Shown here piece after piece: positions 19,588 through 29,102 of a DNA stretch of 64,000 nucleotides. The notes under the pieces were generated by a model that saw nothing but the letters and a program-made list of their open reading frames with translations, had not been told where the DNA came from and made no database searches. The position numbers and the translations under genes were made by a program. This DNA comes from Staphylococcus equorum. GTDB taxonomy: Bacteria; Bacillota; Bacilli; Staphylococcales; Staphylococcaceae. The first letter of the stretch is position 1. The number at the start of each line of letters is the position of its first letter. The DNA is taken from contig NZ_CP118982.1 in NCBI RefSeq assembly GCF_029024965.1, positions 2,108,001 to 2,172,000 of the forward strand. Direction: 5' to 3'.

Positions 19588-21528
19588 TTATTTTTTCTCT
19601 TTTCCTTTTGGACCTGGCTTATATTCGTACTCAGAAGGTTTCACTTTTTCGAAATCTGGATTGTCATAGAATCTCAATAAGTCACCATTAATCAAATCGT
19701 CACTCATTTGTAGATCTTTTTCAGCCTGTTGTTTACGTTTTTCAAAATCTTTAGGTTTTTCTGTTACTGGTTCATTCGTCTTATTATCATAAATTCTACC
19801 ATTAACATATTTATAATCTTTCGTTATAAAGTCACCATTTCTGAATGGCACTGTGTTGTTATGTTCTTTCGATAACATGTCTGTACCCATCATTAGGTAA
19901 TTCTTAGTATCAATACCCATTAAATGAAGCAGTGTTGGCATAACGTCTGCTTGACCAGCATACGTTTCATCTACTGCACCTTCCTTACCTGGTATTTTCA
20001 GCCAGAAGCCTGTACGGTTTAAGTCAGTAAATTTAGCAGGTGTAATTTCTTCACCTAATAATTTCTCCATAGCTTTATTATGGTTTTCAGAAATACCATA
20101 GTGGTCACCGTAAATCATTATAACGGAATCTTCATAAAGACCTTTTTCTTTCAATTCATTAACAAATTCTTCTAACGATTCATCTAGATATCTAGCTGTT
20201 TGAACATAGCCATCTACCGTTGAATCTCCAGTATTTGGTGATTCTATTGTTGCATCCTCTGGTGATACAGTAAATGGATAATGGTTTGTTAATGTAATTA
20301 AATGACTGTAGAATGGTTCTTTTTCTTTAGCTAAGTAATCTGCTGACTTATCAAAGAACTCTTTATCTTTAAGACCTAGGTTTTCAAGATTTTCTTCAGA
20401 CATATCATAATAGGTCGCATCATAGAATTTATCTATACCAAAGTGTCTATACACTTGATCACGGTTCCAGAACGTTTTGTAATCACCATGCATTACACTA
20501 GATGTATAACCTTGTTTTTGATCAAGAATTGCTGGTAATGCTTGGTAAGTGTTATCACCTTTCAATGAAAAGGCTGAACCTTGAGGTAAACCATACAAAC
20601 TATTATCCATTGTAAACTCTGAGTCTGATGTTTTACCTTGACCCGTTTGATGGAAGAAGTTTGGATAATATCTATAACCTGCATTCCCTGATGATAATTT
20701 GTTTAAGAATGGTGTTACTTCTTCTCCGTTGACTTTTTTATCAATTAAGAAAGTTTGGAAACTTTCTAAGTGTATTTTTATAACATTTTTCTTTTTACCT
20801 GCACCAAAATACTCTTGGTTCGGTTCAACTCGTTTTTGTTTCGAATAATTTAATACTTTAGTTAAGTCATCTTCATTAGCTAAAGCTTTTTGTTGGTTAT
20901 TTTGAATTGTTTTCACACCATCATAAACAGTGAAATTATACGGTCCTAAATATTTCACTAAATATTTGTGATCGAATGTACGTGTTAATAATTCAGGACG
21001 ATCTGATTCAGCAAAAGCTAAATTCAGGAAGAATAAGGCAATTGCAGCTGCCATAACTACTGGCACAAACTTTTTACTGAATACACGTTTATCTAACCAT
21101 TTTTGTTTAAATATCAAGATAAAAAGGTAAATGATTGTATCAATAAAGTATACAAAGTCATACCATTTAAATGAAGCTGTCACTGCGCCGCCCATTGAAT
21201 CAACATTTCCAACTTGGTTCAATGTACTAAACGTTATAAAATCAGAGAAGAATCTGAAGTAAACAACGTTCGCGTATAGTAGGAAAGTTAAAACAAAGCC
21301 ACCAATAAAGATGAACCAGAATGCTTTCTTCCCTTTAAAGAATAAGAAAATACTTAATACTAAAGCGATTAAACTGTATGGATTCATTAATAGGATTAGG
21401 TTTTGTACTAACCCTTTAACACCTAAAGAAAAATCAACATAATATGAAAAATACGTTTTAAATGCGACAGTAAGCACGGTCAGAATAAAAAACGCAAAAA
21501 GAGTTAATTTCTTTTTGTGTAGACTCAT
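19588..21528 (-). CDS. ltaS: Lipoteichoic acid synthase LtaS
   Basis: Polymerises the polyglycerol-phosphate chain of lipoteichoic acid from phosphatidylglycerol on the outer membrane face. The 646-residue protein has five N-terminal helices (about 8-175) and an extracellular sulfatase-fold domain. The catalytic threonine is Thr300 in GQGKTSDSE and Glu255 lies in KIHLESF, the same numbers as in S. aureus. A signal peptidase site is visible as ALA217 before Asn218, as in the processed S. aureus enzyme. GGGGG precedes the ATG. It has a long (about 780 base) upstream region and its own terminator, so it is probably monocistronic. Confidence 0.97.
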   Translation of the reverse strand: MSLHKKKLTLFAFFILTVLTVAFKTYFSYYVDFSLGVKGLVQNLILLMNPYSLIALVLSIFLFFKGKKAFWFIFIGGFVLTFLLYANVVYFRFFSDFITFSTLNQVGNVDSMGGAVTASFKWYDFVYFIDTIIYLFILIFKQKWLDKRVFSKKFVPVVMAAAIALFFLNLAFAESDRPELLTRTFDHKYLVKYLGPYNFTVYDGVKTIQNNQQKALANEDDLTKVLNYSKQKRVEPNQEYFGAGKKKNVIKIHLESFQTFLIDKKVNGEEVTPFLNKLSSGNAGYRYYPNFFHQTGQGKTSDSEFTMDNSLYGLPQGSAFSLKGDNTYQALPAILDQKQGYTSSVMHGDYKTFWNRDQVYRHFGIDKFYDATYYDMSEENLENLGLKDKEFFDKSADYLAKEKEPFYSHLITLTNHYPFTVSPEDATIESPNTGDSTVDGYVQTARYLDESLEEFVNELKEKGLYEDSVIMIYGDHYGISENHNKAMEKLLGEEITPAKFTDLNRTGFWLKIPGKEGAVDETYAGQADVMPTLLHLMGIDTKNYLMMGTDMLSKEHNNTVPFRNGDFITKDYKYVNGRIYDNKTNEPVTEKPKDFEKRKQQAEKDLQMSDDLINGDLLRFYDNPDFEKVKPSEYEYKPGPKGKEKK

Positions 21529-22217
21529 GTTTGTTTCCCCCGATATAGATTAATATAGGTTGGAAAATAATCCATACCTAGTAAAAAATTGGCAAAGTTA
21601 CTGTGTTCAATATGTTGTTAGCGATGTTAGTATCCCTAACTAAACAAAGGTCGTTATTGGCAAAAGTTATCTTCTTTAGGTTAAGTTTTTTAAAATCCTG
21701 ATCAGCTGTGTATGTAATTTAAATTTCTATACACTAGAATTTTATTAGCTTGTTCAATTGTGAACTAAAGTTATAGTTTTTGAAATTTTAAGTTTTATAT
21801 ATTCTAATTTAGAAACTTTTCATTTGTCTATATAGTGTAAATTGTGTTAACGTTTTCGATTATTGCTTAACGTCATCTTCACAGTTTTTATCATTTTGTA
21901 ATGTTTCCGTAACAAAACGCATATAGTTCAATGTATAAATATAAAGCAATTCCGGTCAAATTTCAAGTAAAAACACACTTTCAAACATAATTTAACGTTT
22001 TGCCACCGTTTTGTTAAAGGCTTGTTAATTGGCTGTGAATATATCATTAAGAAATAATATGCTTTTTAATTATACTCTGCTTGGTTTTTATATTAATCGG
22101 ACTAGAGTCGTATATGAAATGAATTTTTATTTTAATATTTCACGAAATAATAATGCCCTTCTAGAAAGCTTTCTACAAAAACTCAAAAGTTATATATCTA
22201 AATATGCGCAATATAAA
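21529..22217. other. Gene-free region upstream of ltaS
   Basis: About 690 A+T-rich bases with no credible gene on either strand. It must carry the ltaS promoter and leader. I recognise no riboswitch or clear operator. A TTG-initiated frame at 22029-22259 is rejected because it runs through the pxpC terminator and has no ribosome site. Confidence 0.5.
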
Positions 22218-22258
22218 AGCTGTAACCCTCGAAAAATTAACTTGAGGCGTTACAGCTG
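22218..22258 (-). terminator. Terminator of pxpBC
   Basis: AGCTGTAAC and GTTACAGCT are perfect arms with an inner CTC/GAG extension. On the minus strand a TTTTATATT tract follows. It lies 55 bases after the pxpC stop. Confidence 0.75.
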
Positions 22259-22312
22259 ATCAGCAAGTCTATATATTATCCTTTATTCAGTAATATATAG
22301 CCTTTCTATTTT

Positions 22313-23317
22313 TTATTTCAACATCTCTAACTGCATTCTATATTCAATACCATGAAACAATTGGTTTAACCAATTCGTATATTTAATTAAATTCTTTTCT
22401 GCAGTTTCAATATCTATAAATTGGAACTTTAATTTTGTACCTTGATGCTTTTGACCCAACTTAGTTAAATGATAACTCGCTATTGTCCCAATTTGTGGGT
22501 AACTGCCTATTGTATAATGGTCATTGAGTAAAATAATCGGTGTGCCATCTCTTTTAACTTGTATCGTGCCTATTTGAACAGACTGATGTGCCGGCATATC
22601 TTCATAAAAAGCCTTCACGGGCTGTCCTTCTACATACATCCCGACTCTATTTGCTTTACTCGTGACTTTATATTCTCCAAGCGTAAAGTGACTTAACGCT
22701 TCTTGTTCGAAGTCTTCTGTCCCTTTATTTTTAATGACATGAAAAACATCGGACATATAGTTAAAGGAAAGTGCATAACCATCAATACCCCAGTCTGTTT
22801 GATGTTTTTCTTCTAGATTTTCAAACAATTTAAGGTGACGTTCAGTATAGTCGCGTTTCATATTAATTTCGTCACCTTTTTGCAATTTACGTCCATGAAA
22901 ACCGCCAATTTTGACTTTGAAGTCGGTGGAGGTTGAGCCTAACCATTCATCTAATTCGAAACCACCACCGATTGCTAAATATACTCTAGAAGTGCGATTT
23001 GTCTCTGTAAATACAAGTACGTCACCTTTTTCCATTAAGTATAATTTATTTGGTAATACTTTCATATGCTCTGTTTTAGCTTTAAAACTACCACCGCTTA
23101 ACGCAATCAATGTCGATTCAGTAAAGCGAATGCTCGCCATTCTATTTGTCATCTCTAACGTAGCTTCACGCTTATCATTTGCAACGAGTCTGTTCGCTAT
23201 TTCATGAGATAATGGATCTAGTGCGCCACCAGGAATAACACCGTTGTGCTCATAGCCTTTACGACCAAAATCTTGGAAACTTGAGAATAATCCTTCACCT
23301 TCTATTATGATTGACAT
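22313..23317 (-). CDS. pxpC: 5-oxoprolinase subunit PxpC (KipA-type biotin-dependent carboxyltransferase family)
   Basis: A 334-residue protein of the AHS2/KipA family. With PxpA and PxpB it hydrolyses the damage metabolite 5-oxoproline to glutamate using ATP. The N-terminal signature SSFQDFGRKGYEHNGVIPGGALDP (core QDFGRKGYEHNG, near 12-24) and the later LLNDHYTIGSYPQIG are typical. Its start overlaps the pxpB stop by 13 bases. No pxpA gene (LamB/YcsF family) is in this window, so the partner must lie elsewhere or be missing. The older name KipA, antagonist of a sporulation-kinase inhibitor, is unlikely to be the role here. Confidence 0.88.
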   Translation of the reverse strand: MSIIIEGEGLFSSFQDFGRKGYEHNGVIPGGALDPLSHEIANRLVANDKREATLEMTNRMASIRFTESTLIALSGGSFKAKTEHMKVLPNKLYLMEKGDVLVFTETNRTSRVYLAIGGGFELDEWLGSTSTDFKVKIGGFHGRKLQKGDEINMKRDYTERHLKLFENLEEKHQTDWGIDGYALSFNYMSDVFHVIKNKGTEDFEQEALSHFTLGEYKVTSKANRVGMYVEGQPVKAFYEDMPAHQSVQIGTIQVKRDGTPIILLNDHYTIGSYPQIGTIASYHLTKLGQKHQGTKLKFQFIDIETAEKNLIKYTNWLNQLFHGIEYRMQLEMLK

Positions 23318-24012
23318 GGTTCGAAGCCTCCTAGATCCAGCGTTTCTTCTGTTATTGCTTTAAATTTAACATTATCGCCTAATTTTAGCTTAGTAAAATC
23401 TGCTAGTTCTGGGTCAAACAAACGAATAGGTGTATAGCCAATGACTAACCAATCGCCATAAGTATCTATTGTAGTAATACCTGTCTTTTTCCCTTCTATT
23501 ATGACAGAACCTGCTGGAATAAATGTTTTTTTGCCACCTGTGTGATTAACAAATAAACGCTTATCCATTCCGGTAAGATAAGGGAATCCAGGTGTAAAAC
23601 CCATCATTGAGACAAAATACGTATGTTTCGTATGTAGCTTCACAAATTTATCAAAATCTAATTTGTAATGCGTTAATAAAGCCGCTAAATCAGGCCCAAA
23701 TTCTCCACCATAAACAACTGGAATTTCCATCGGTTCAATCGTTTGCTCTTCGTGTTTAATCTCTAATTGTACGGTTTGCATTAATGCGTTCATATATAAA
23801 AATGGTGATTTAATATTGTAGTGTTTGATCATGTCTCGCGCATCATAACAAATCATCATATCTGATTCAGTAGGTACAATTTCGGTTATAAAAGGATAAT
23901 CTTTTTCTAATAAATACGTTTTTAATGCTAATAAATCTTCTGTTAAATCCTTAGAGACTTCTTTTTCAATAGAAACTACAATTGCTTGGTCTCCCTGGCT
24001 ATATATTTTCAT
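23305..24012 (-). CDS. pxpB: 5-oxoprolinase subunit PxpB (KipI family)
   Basis: A 235-residue AHS1/KipI-family protein. Characteristic segments are GDQAIVVSIE at the N-terminus, FPYLTGMDKRL and the GGKKTFIPAGSVIIEG region near 150-185, and GDWLVIGYTP. I place the start at the ATG at 24012 (MKIYSQGDQ), which has AGAGGTGA upstream; the longer frame adds residues with no family match. It overlaps pxpC by 13 bases, so the two are translationally coupled. A 67-codon membrane protein lies 22 bases upstream and may be part of the same unit. Confidence 0.88.
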   Translation of the reverse strand: MKIYSQGDQAIVVSIEKEVSKDLTEDLLALKTYLLEKDYPFITEIVPTESDMMICYDARDMIKHYNIKSPFLYMNALMQTVQLEIKHEEQTIEPMEIPVVYGGEFGPDLAALLTHYKLDFDKFVKLHTKHTYFVSMMGFTPGFPYLTGMDKRLFVNHTGGKKTFIPAGSVIIEGKKTGITTIDTYGDWLVIGYTPIRLFDPELADFTKLKLGDNVKFKAITEETLDLGGFEPCQS

Positions 24013-24034
24013 AGGCTCACCTCTTATATTCTTA

Positions 24035-24238
24035 CTAATGATAAAACACATTTAACCCTTGTACCAAATAACCCACAAGTGCTTTCACTAGAAAATAGAC
24101 TACTACAAATTGAACCATGCAAGAGATGGTAATTACGAATCTTGCAATATAAATCTGTTGTTTCTTCAGCAAACGATTTACATACCATTTTGAAAGCAAG
24201 GTTATTAAAATCATTGTCAGTATCCAAACTAATATCAT
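24035..24238 (-). CDS. Small hydrophobic membrane protein, unknown
   Basis: A 67-residue frame starting ATG at 24238 with GGGG upstream. It has two predicted membrane helices, MILVWILTMILITLLS and VITISCMVQFVVVYFLV, with a basic loop RLLKKQQIY between them. I do not recognise a family. It is 22 bases before pxpB on the same strand, which suggests cotranscription. A longer frame in another register overlaps it (24024-24290) but looks less protein-like. Moderate confidence that it is translated. Confidence 0.5.
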   Translation of the reverse strand: MILVWILTMILITLLSKWYVNRLLKKQQIYIARFVITISCMVQFVVVYFLVKALVGYLVQGLNVFYH

Positions 24239-24474
24239 CGTTATGCCCCACTCGCTGTTTATAATTTATTACGTAATTATTTAAGTGCACCCTTGTATAT
24301 AGTCTATTGGGAATGCTTGTGTATCACTAAATTTAATACTATGATACGCCTTATTTTACCTATGTAAATCAAAGGCTAATTTGCCACAACTCACATATTT
24401 TCACGTTGACGATTTTCTATAATGGGTCCCATCTCTGAATTCATAGTAAACCCAATGTTTATACTTTCTATATT

Positions 24475-25083
24475 CTATAGATAAATTTCAACCTCGGCAA
24501 CCTCTCGCAAACTATTTATAAGAAAAACCTGTATCTGGTTTTTCAATATTTTATCTTTAAAATCATTTATATCATAATTTTTTTGCGATAATTTCCCATC
24601 ATCTATAAGTGATTGTCTCATACAACCACGCAAGAAATCTTCATTATATAGAGGTGTATAATAGCATTCATCTTCTTTTATCATGATATTTCCAATATCA
24701 AATTCTAATATTTTTCCATTTGAATCATACAACAACACAAGGTCAGTCTGATGATTATGTGATAAATGTTTTCTAATAGTTGTCTTATTTATTAATTCGG
24801 GTTTATTTACATTATCTGGTAAAGGTACTAATTTTGCTGTAAATTTATTTTTATCAGATAAGGTTGCAACAACATAATCTAGTGATCCATCTTGGTCTAA
24901 TAATATTTTTATGCGATACGCACCTGTTGGATAATCATTCATTAACATTTCGATTAACTGATTCCATTTCACTTCATCCAAGTTAAATTTAAGTTGCTCA
25001 GCAGACTGTTTTATTCTTTTTTTATGATAAGGCAGGCGCGGAAACTTTCCTTCTTCCAAACGCATCGTTTCAAATAACTGCAT
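24475..25083 (-). CDS. pabC: Class IV aminotransferase-like protein, probable 4-amino-4-deoxychorismate lyase PabC
   Basis: A 202-residue PLP protein of the branched-chain aminotransferase/ADC lyase fold. It starts MQLFETMRLEEGKFPRL, as in PabC-type enzymes, with the catalytic lysine expected in the TTIRKHLSHNH region (near 120) and EFDIGNIMIKEDECYYTPL later. PabC splits aminodeoxychorismate to p-aminobenzoate and pyruvate for folate synthesis. It is shorter than many homologues (about 270 residues) but similar to the staphylococcal form. GGAGAGG precedes its ATG, which touches the pabB stop codon. Last gene of pabA-pabB-pabC. Confidence 0.82.
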   Translation of the reverse strand: MQLFETMRLEEGKFPRLPYHKKRIKQSAEQLKFNLDEVKWNQLIEMLMNDYPTGAYRIKILLDQDGSLDYVVATLSDKNKFTAKLVPLPDNVNKPELINKTTIRKHLSHNHQTDLVLLYDSNGKILEFDIGNIMIKEDECYYTPLYNEDFLRGCMRQSLIDDGKLSQKNYDINDFKDKILKNQIQVFLINSLREVAEVEIYL

Positions 25084-26225
25084 TATAACCTCTCCAATAT
25101 CTTTGTTTTATCCTTAAATTCTTGCACTTCATCGTCAGGCTTAGAGTCTATAGTAATACCTGCACCCACGCCGTATATGGCTTGGTTATCCATGTATTGA
25201 ATCGTTCGAATAGGCACGTTGAAAATGGACTTCCCTTCAGGCAACAACAAGGCAACTGTACCACAATAACCATTTCTCGGGGTTTGCTCTAACTTTTTAA
25301 TATACTTCATAGTATTGATTTTTGGTGCTCCTGTAATAGAACCGCACGGAAATAATGCTTTTAAGATATGCATGAGTTTAGTCTCTTGATGTAACGTCCC
25401 TGTGACCATCGACGTCATTTGAAACACAGTGTTGTAGCGTTCTATATGAAATGGTTTATAGACTTTTACAGTTCCTGTCTCTGCAATACGGCTAATATCA
25501 TTTCGTAACAAATCCACAATCATGACATTTTCCGCTTTATCTTTAACTGAATTCATTAACGTATGTAAATTTTGCTGATCTTGCGTTTCTGAATGTCCTC
25601 TAGCTATAGTACCTTTCATGGGCTTACTTAATAATACATCTTTGCGATTTTCAAACGGACCACGTTGGAAAAATAATTCTGGCGAAAGAGAAGCTAACTG
25701 TACTTCATCTGTATCGATTAAAGCAGAATAAAAACCATGATTTTGCTGCTGTAACACTTCATATAATGTAGCAATCGGATAATGAATGTCATCAGTCAAA
25801 CGTGTCGTATAATTCACTTGATATGTATTACCTTCAATAATTGCGGATTGAACTGCTTTAATATGAGTAATTAATTGAGATTTATTTAATTGAAATTTAA
25901 AATCACATTTTGGTATGTATTGCTCTTTTTTGTCAGTTAATGTTATATCTTCCTTTTTGTCAAAAACATAAGCAGCTGCAAAAACATATTCACCCTGTAT
26001 TTGTATTGTAGCCATCTGTTCATTAAAAAAAGGTGCCGCTTCATACGGTAAATACAAAGCTACATAGCTACCTTGGTGTTGATGCATTTCTGCAAATTGT
26101 ATAACGCTGCCTACTTCGTCTAAATGATATGCGATTAATTTATCTTTACACTGCGTAAATTGGTATTGATGGGATTCATATTCTGATTCGTCTAATAAAT
26201 AGCGATAATTAAATTGTATCTGCAT
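25083..26225 (-). CDS. pabB: Aminodeoxychorismate synthase component I PabB
   Basis: A 380-residue chorismate-utilising enzyme related to anthranilate synthase component I. Family motifs include SLSPELFFQR, SKPMKGTIARG, MIVDLLRNDISRIAETGTVKV and the C-terminal PCGSITGAPK and YCGTVALLLP. It amidates chorismate to aminodeoxychorismate using ammonia from PabA. The Lys in the PMKGT motif indicates PabB rather than TrpE. The start overlaps pabA by 17 bases. Confidence 0.92.
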   Translation of the reverse strand: MQIQFNYRYLLDESEYESHQYQFTQCKDKLIAYHLDEVGSVIQFAEMHQHQGSYVALYLPYEAAPFFNEQMATIQIQGEYVFAAAYVFDKKEDITLTDKKEQYIPKCDFKFQLNKSQLITHIKAVQSAIIEGNTYQVNYTTRLTDDIHYPIATLYEVLQQQNHGFYSALIDTDEVQLASLSPELFFQRGPFENRKDVLLSKPMKGTIARGHSETQDQQNLHTLMNSVKDKAENVMIVDLLRNDISRIAETGTVKVYKPFHIERYNTVFQMTSMVTGTLHQETKLMHILKALFPCGSITGAPKINTMKYIKKLEQTPRNGYCGTVALLLPEGKSIFNVPIRTIQYMDNQAIYGVGAGITIDSKPDDEVQEFKDKTKILERL

Positions 26226-26802
26226 GAGAACCCTCCACGATTTCTATAAATAATTTTATTTGTTCAATACCATATTCACTCAGGATAGATTCAGGATGAT
26301 ACTGTACACCAAAAACAGGTAACGTTTTGTGTGCACACGCCATAATGATACCTTCTTGATTTGTTGCTGTAACTTTTAATATTTTTGGAAATGTCTTAGT
26401 ATCAGCAATTAAAGAATGATATCGCATAACATAAAATGTATCGGCTAAACCTTTAAAAATACCACTGTTATCATGTTGAATTTGAGTTGTGTGACCATGA
26501 ATCGGTTTATCACCTTTTATAATATCTCCGCCAAAATAAGTCGTTATTTGTTGAAATCCTAGACATACACCTAGAATTGGAACTTGTTCTGAAAAAACTT
26601 TTATAACTTCATTTAATATAGGATAATCATCAGGTGATCCTGGTCCTGGAGAAATAACTATAGCATCTGGAGACATTTGCGTAATCTTCTCAGTAGTAAC
26701 CTCTTCAACATCTACTACATTAACTGCCCCACTATAACTTTGATTAATATAGTCTACAATATTGTATGTAAATGAATCTTTATTATCAATGATTAGTATC
26801 AT
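26209..26802 (-). CDS. pabA: Aminodeoxychorismate synthase glutamine amidotransferase PabA
   Basis: A 197-residue class I glutamine amidotransferase. The nucleophile cysteine is in GVCLGFQ (near 79) and the His/Glu pair in VQYHPES (near 170). The oxyanion segment SPGPGSP is near residue 52. It supplies ammonia to PabB for p-aminobenzoate synthesis. First gene of a tightly overlapped pabABC unit. Confidence 0.93.
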   Translation of the reverse strand: MILIIDNKDSFTYNIVDYINQSYSGAVNVVDVEEVTTEKITQMSPDAIVISPGPGSPDDYPILNEVIKVFSEQVPILGVCLGFQQITTYFGGDIIKGDKPIHGHTTQIQHDNSGIFKGLADTFYVMRYHSLIADTKTFPKILKVTATNQEGIIMACAHKTLPVFGVQYHPESILSEYGIEQIKLFIEIVEGSHADTI

Positions 26803-26861
26803 TTCTTCACCTCGTTATGTATCTTTCACTACCTATTATACTCATTATCCCAAATCTCAAC

Positions 26862-26890
26862 TTGATTTTACAGTTTAAATGTATTATTCT
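26862..26890 (+). promoter_or_regulatory. Probable SigA promoter of queCDE
   Basis: TTGATT, 17 bases, then TATTCT. Transcription would begin near 26897, about 17 bases before the preQ1 aptamer, which fits well. Confidence 0.6.
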
Positions 26891-26913
26891 TATCACCGTA
26901 TAAATGAATATAA

Positions 26914-26996
26914 AGAGGTTCCTAGCTGACACCCTCTATAAAAAACTAGACACGTAAACAACGTCTATCTTTTTTATAAGGATAGGCGTTTTTTTA
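26914..26996 (+). ncRNA. PreQ1-I riboswitch with terminator, upstream of queC
   Basis: The aptamer AGAGGTTC-CTAGCT-ACACCCTCT followed by ATAAAAAACTAG (26914-26949) fits the preQ1-I consensus: P1 AGAGG/CCTCT, a C-containing loop, and an A-rich tail whose ACTAG closes the pseudoknot. AACGTCTATC (26960-26969) pairs with GATAGGCGTT (26981-26990) with one wobble and is followed by a T-run, forming an intrinsic terminator. TAGAC (26947-26951) can pair instead with GTCTA (26963-26967), which would break both pseudoknot and terminator. This predicts termination when preQ1 is bound and feedback on queCDE. The family is established; the switching scheme is read from pairing. Confidence 0.93.
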
Positions 26997-27056
26997 TGGT
27001 GTCATAGCGAAAATGAGTCAAAGCTAGTATGACATTATTAAGGAGTGCAAGATATT

Positions 27057-27728
27057 ATGACGCAACAATCTTTAAACAGTAATAAAGCCATCGTCGTTTT
27101 CAGTGGTGGACAAGATAGCACGACTTGCCTATTTTGGGCTAAACAACATTACGATGATGTAGAATTAGTGACATTTGAATATGGACAAAGGCACGATACA
27201 GAAATTAAAGTAGCAAAGCAAATTGCTGAAACACAAAATGTAAAACATCACATATTAGATATGTCCTTACTTTCTCAACTTACACCAAACGCATTAACGC
27301 AGCATGATATGGATATTGAAGTTGGCGAAGACGGCGTGCCAAATACATTTGTACCGGCCAGAAATCTTTTATTCTTATCATTTGCAGGTGCGCTTGCATA
27401 TCAAACAAACGCGAAACATATTATTACTGGCGTTTGTGAAACTGATTTTTCTGGATACCCTGACTGTAGAGATAGTTTTATAAAATCAATGAATGTTACT
27501 TTATCTCTATCTATGGATAAAGATTTCGTTATACACACACCATTAATGTGGTTAGATAAAAAAGAAACTTGGGCACTAAGCGATGAACTTGGCGTACTAG
27601 ACTATATTAGATACAATACGCTCACTTGCTACAATGGCGTTATCGGTGAAGGTTGTGGAGAATGCCCTGCTTGTGAATTAAGAGCACGAGGTTTAGACGC
27701 TTATCTAAAAGAAAAAGGAGCTGAATAA
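27057..27728 (+). CDS. queC: 7-cyano-7-deazaguanine synthase QueC
   Basis: Converts 7-carboxy-7-deazaguanine to preQ0 using ATP and ammonia. The PP-loop motif [10 protein letters not shown] is near residues 13-22 and the zinc site CGECPAC lies near the C-terminus, as in the family. I choose the ATG at 27057 (223 residues, family length); the GTG at 27045 overlaps the AAGGAG ribosome site. First gene of queC-queD-queE, controlled by the riboswitch 60 bases upstream. One base separates it from queD. Confidence 0.96.
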   Translation: MTQQSLNSNKAIVVFSGGQDSTTCLFWAKQHYDDVELVTFEYGQRHDTEIKVAKQIAETQNVKHHILDMSLLSQLTPNALTQHDMDIEVGEDGVPNTFVPARNLLFLSFAGALAYQTNAKHIITGVCETDFSGYPDCRDSFIKSMNVTLSLSMDKDFVIHTPLMWLDKKETWALSDELGVLDYIRYNTLTCYNGVIGEGCGECPACELRARGLDAYLKEKGAE

Positions 27729-27729
27729 C

Positions 27730-28155
27730 GTGTTCCAACAAAATTATCCTAACGTTCAACATCCTTATAGCTTTGAACTTAATAAAGACTTCAACTTTTC
27801 TGCAGCCCACTATATTCCTAGTGAAGATGCCGGAAAATGTATGCGTACACATGGTCATACCTACTTCGTAAATTTAACAATTGGTGGCGACACATTAGAT
27901 CATAATGGTTTTTTAGTGAATTTTAGCGACTTAAAAAAATTAGTTCATGACCAATTCGACCACCATTTACTCAATGATTTACCTCAATTCAAAGGCAAGA
28001 GTCCATCAACAGAAATCGTTGCACAGACTATTTATGAAATGGTGCAAACTTCATTAAATGAACGAGACAACCAGCCTAAATGTCTACAAGTTTATGTTAG
28101 AGAAACGCCAACAAGTTATGTGGTCTATAGACCAAAGGAGTCCAAATATGAGTAA
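27730..28155 (+). CDS. queD: 6-carboxy-5,6,7,8-tetrahydropterin synthase QueD
   Basis: A 141-residue T-fold enzyme that makes 6-carboxytetrahydropterin from dihydroneopterin triphosphate, the first queuosine-specific step. Zinc ligands and catalytic residues are visible in FSAAHYIPS, CMRTHGHTYFV and the later DHHLLND. Translation starts at GTG (27730) with AAAGGAG inside the queC end. It overlaps queE by eight bases. Confidence 0.94.
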   Translation: MFQQNYPNVQHPYSFELNKDFNFSAAHYIPSEDAGKCMRTHGHTYFVNLTIGGDTLDHNGFLVNFSDLKKLVHDQFDHHLLNDLPQFKGKSPSTEIVAQTIYEMVQTSLNERDNQPKCLQVYVRETPTSYVVYRPKESKYE

Positions 28156-28864
28156 AATTCCTGTTTTAGAAATTTTCGGTCCAACAATTCAAGGTGAAGG
28201 CCGAGTGATTGGACGAAAAACGATGTTTGTTCGCACAGCTGGTTGCGATTATCGTTGTAGTTGGTGTGATTCAAGCTTCACTTGGGATGGTAGTGCTAAA
28301 GAAGATATACGCATGATGACCGCTGAGGAAATATACGACTCACTTTATGAAATTGCTGGTGACTCATTTAATCACGTAACAATTTCTGGAGGTAACCCTG
28401 CTCTTATAAAAGGCATTCAGGATTTAGTCGATCTTTTTGAAACTAAAAACATTTATAGCGCATTAGAAACTCAAGGGAGTAAATTCCAACCTTGGATGAC
28501 ACAAATTGATGACTTAACTATTAGTCCGAAACCCCCAAGTTCAAAAATGAAACCTAATCTACCAATATTAGATGAAGTTATTGAAAATTGTATACCTGCT
28601 TCTTTAAATTTAAAAGTAGTAATTTTTGATGACCAGGATTACGATTTTGCTAAAATGATACACCATAGATACCCTACGATTCCTTTTTATTTACAAGTAG
28701 GTAATCCTTATCTAGATGGCGATTACGTTGAATCACATACTGAAAAGTTATTATCATTATATGAAACACTCGTCGATCGTGTAATGGCAAGCAGTGATAT
28801 GAATAATGTTTACGTCTTACCACAGTTACACACATTGTTATGGAGTAATAAAAAAGGTGTTTAA
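28148..28864 (+). CDS. queE: 7-carboxy-7-deazaguanine synthase QueE (radical SAM)
   Basis: A radical SAM enzyme that contracts 6-carboxytetrahydropterin to 7-carboxy-7-deazaguanine. The cluster motif is AGCDYRCSWCDSSF (Cys-x3-Cys-x2-Cys) near residue 33; GPTIQGEG near residue 11 is diagnostic of QueE. I take the ATG at 28148 (238 residues) with AAAGGAG upstream; the longer frame reads back into queD. Final biosynthetic gene of the operon. Confidence 0.95.
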   Translation: MSKIPVLEIFGPTIQGEGRVIGRKTMFVRTAGCDYRCSWCDSSFTWDGSAKEDIRMMTAEEIYDSLYEIAGDSFNHVTISGGNPALIKGIQDLVDLFETKNIYSALETQGSKFQPWMTQIDDLTISPKPPSSKMKPNLPILDEVIENCIPASLNLKVVIFDDQDYDFAKMIHHRYPTIPFYLQVGNPYLDGDYVESHTEKLLSLYETLVDRVMASSDMNNVYVLPQLHTLLWSNKKGV

Positions 28865-28865
28865 A

Positions 28866-28952
28866 TTGAGTATTTCGTACGATACGTTGTATAATGCTTC
28901 TTATCCACATAACGGTGTCACTCATTTTAGTGACTTTAAATCGTTAGGATAA
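28866..28952 (+). CDS. Possible 28-codon micro-ORF after queE
   Basis: TTG start one base after the queE stop, with AAAAGGTG at good spacing inside the queE end. It encodes MSISYDTLYNASYPHNGVTH and eight more residues. There is no family match I know. The position suggests translational coupling, but a chance frame or a decayed gene end is as likely. Confidence 0.22.
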   Translation: MSISYDTLYNASYPHNGVTHFSDFKSLG

Positions 28953-29102
28953 CTATCACTGCTAATATATATAAGAAAAACATATTTATTTCTATTTGAC
29001 CTAATATTTTATGTAAATTTAAATAATTAATTGTTATTAAATGATTAACGTAATATTAATTGGTATAATGTTGCAGTGAAGTATCTAGGTTAGGAGAGCA
29101 AC

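Noticed and set aside
22029-22259. TTG-initiated 76-codon frame on the plus strand
   Set aside because: No ribosome site, low-complexity composition, and its end runs through the pxpC terminator hairpin at 22218-22258.
24024-24290. 88-codon minus-strand frame overlapping the small membrane ORF
   Set aside because: It overlaps the 67-codon frame in another register, has no clear ribosome site and lacks membrane or domain features.
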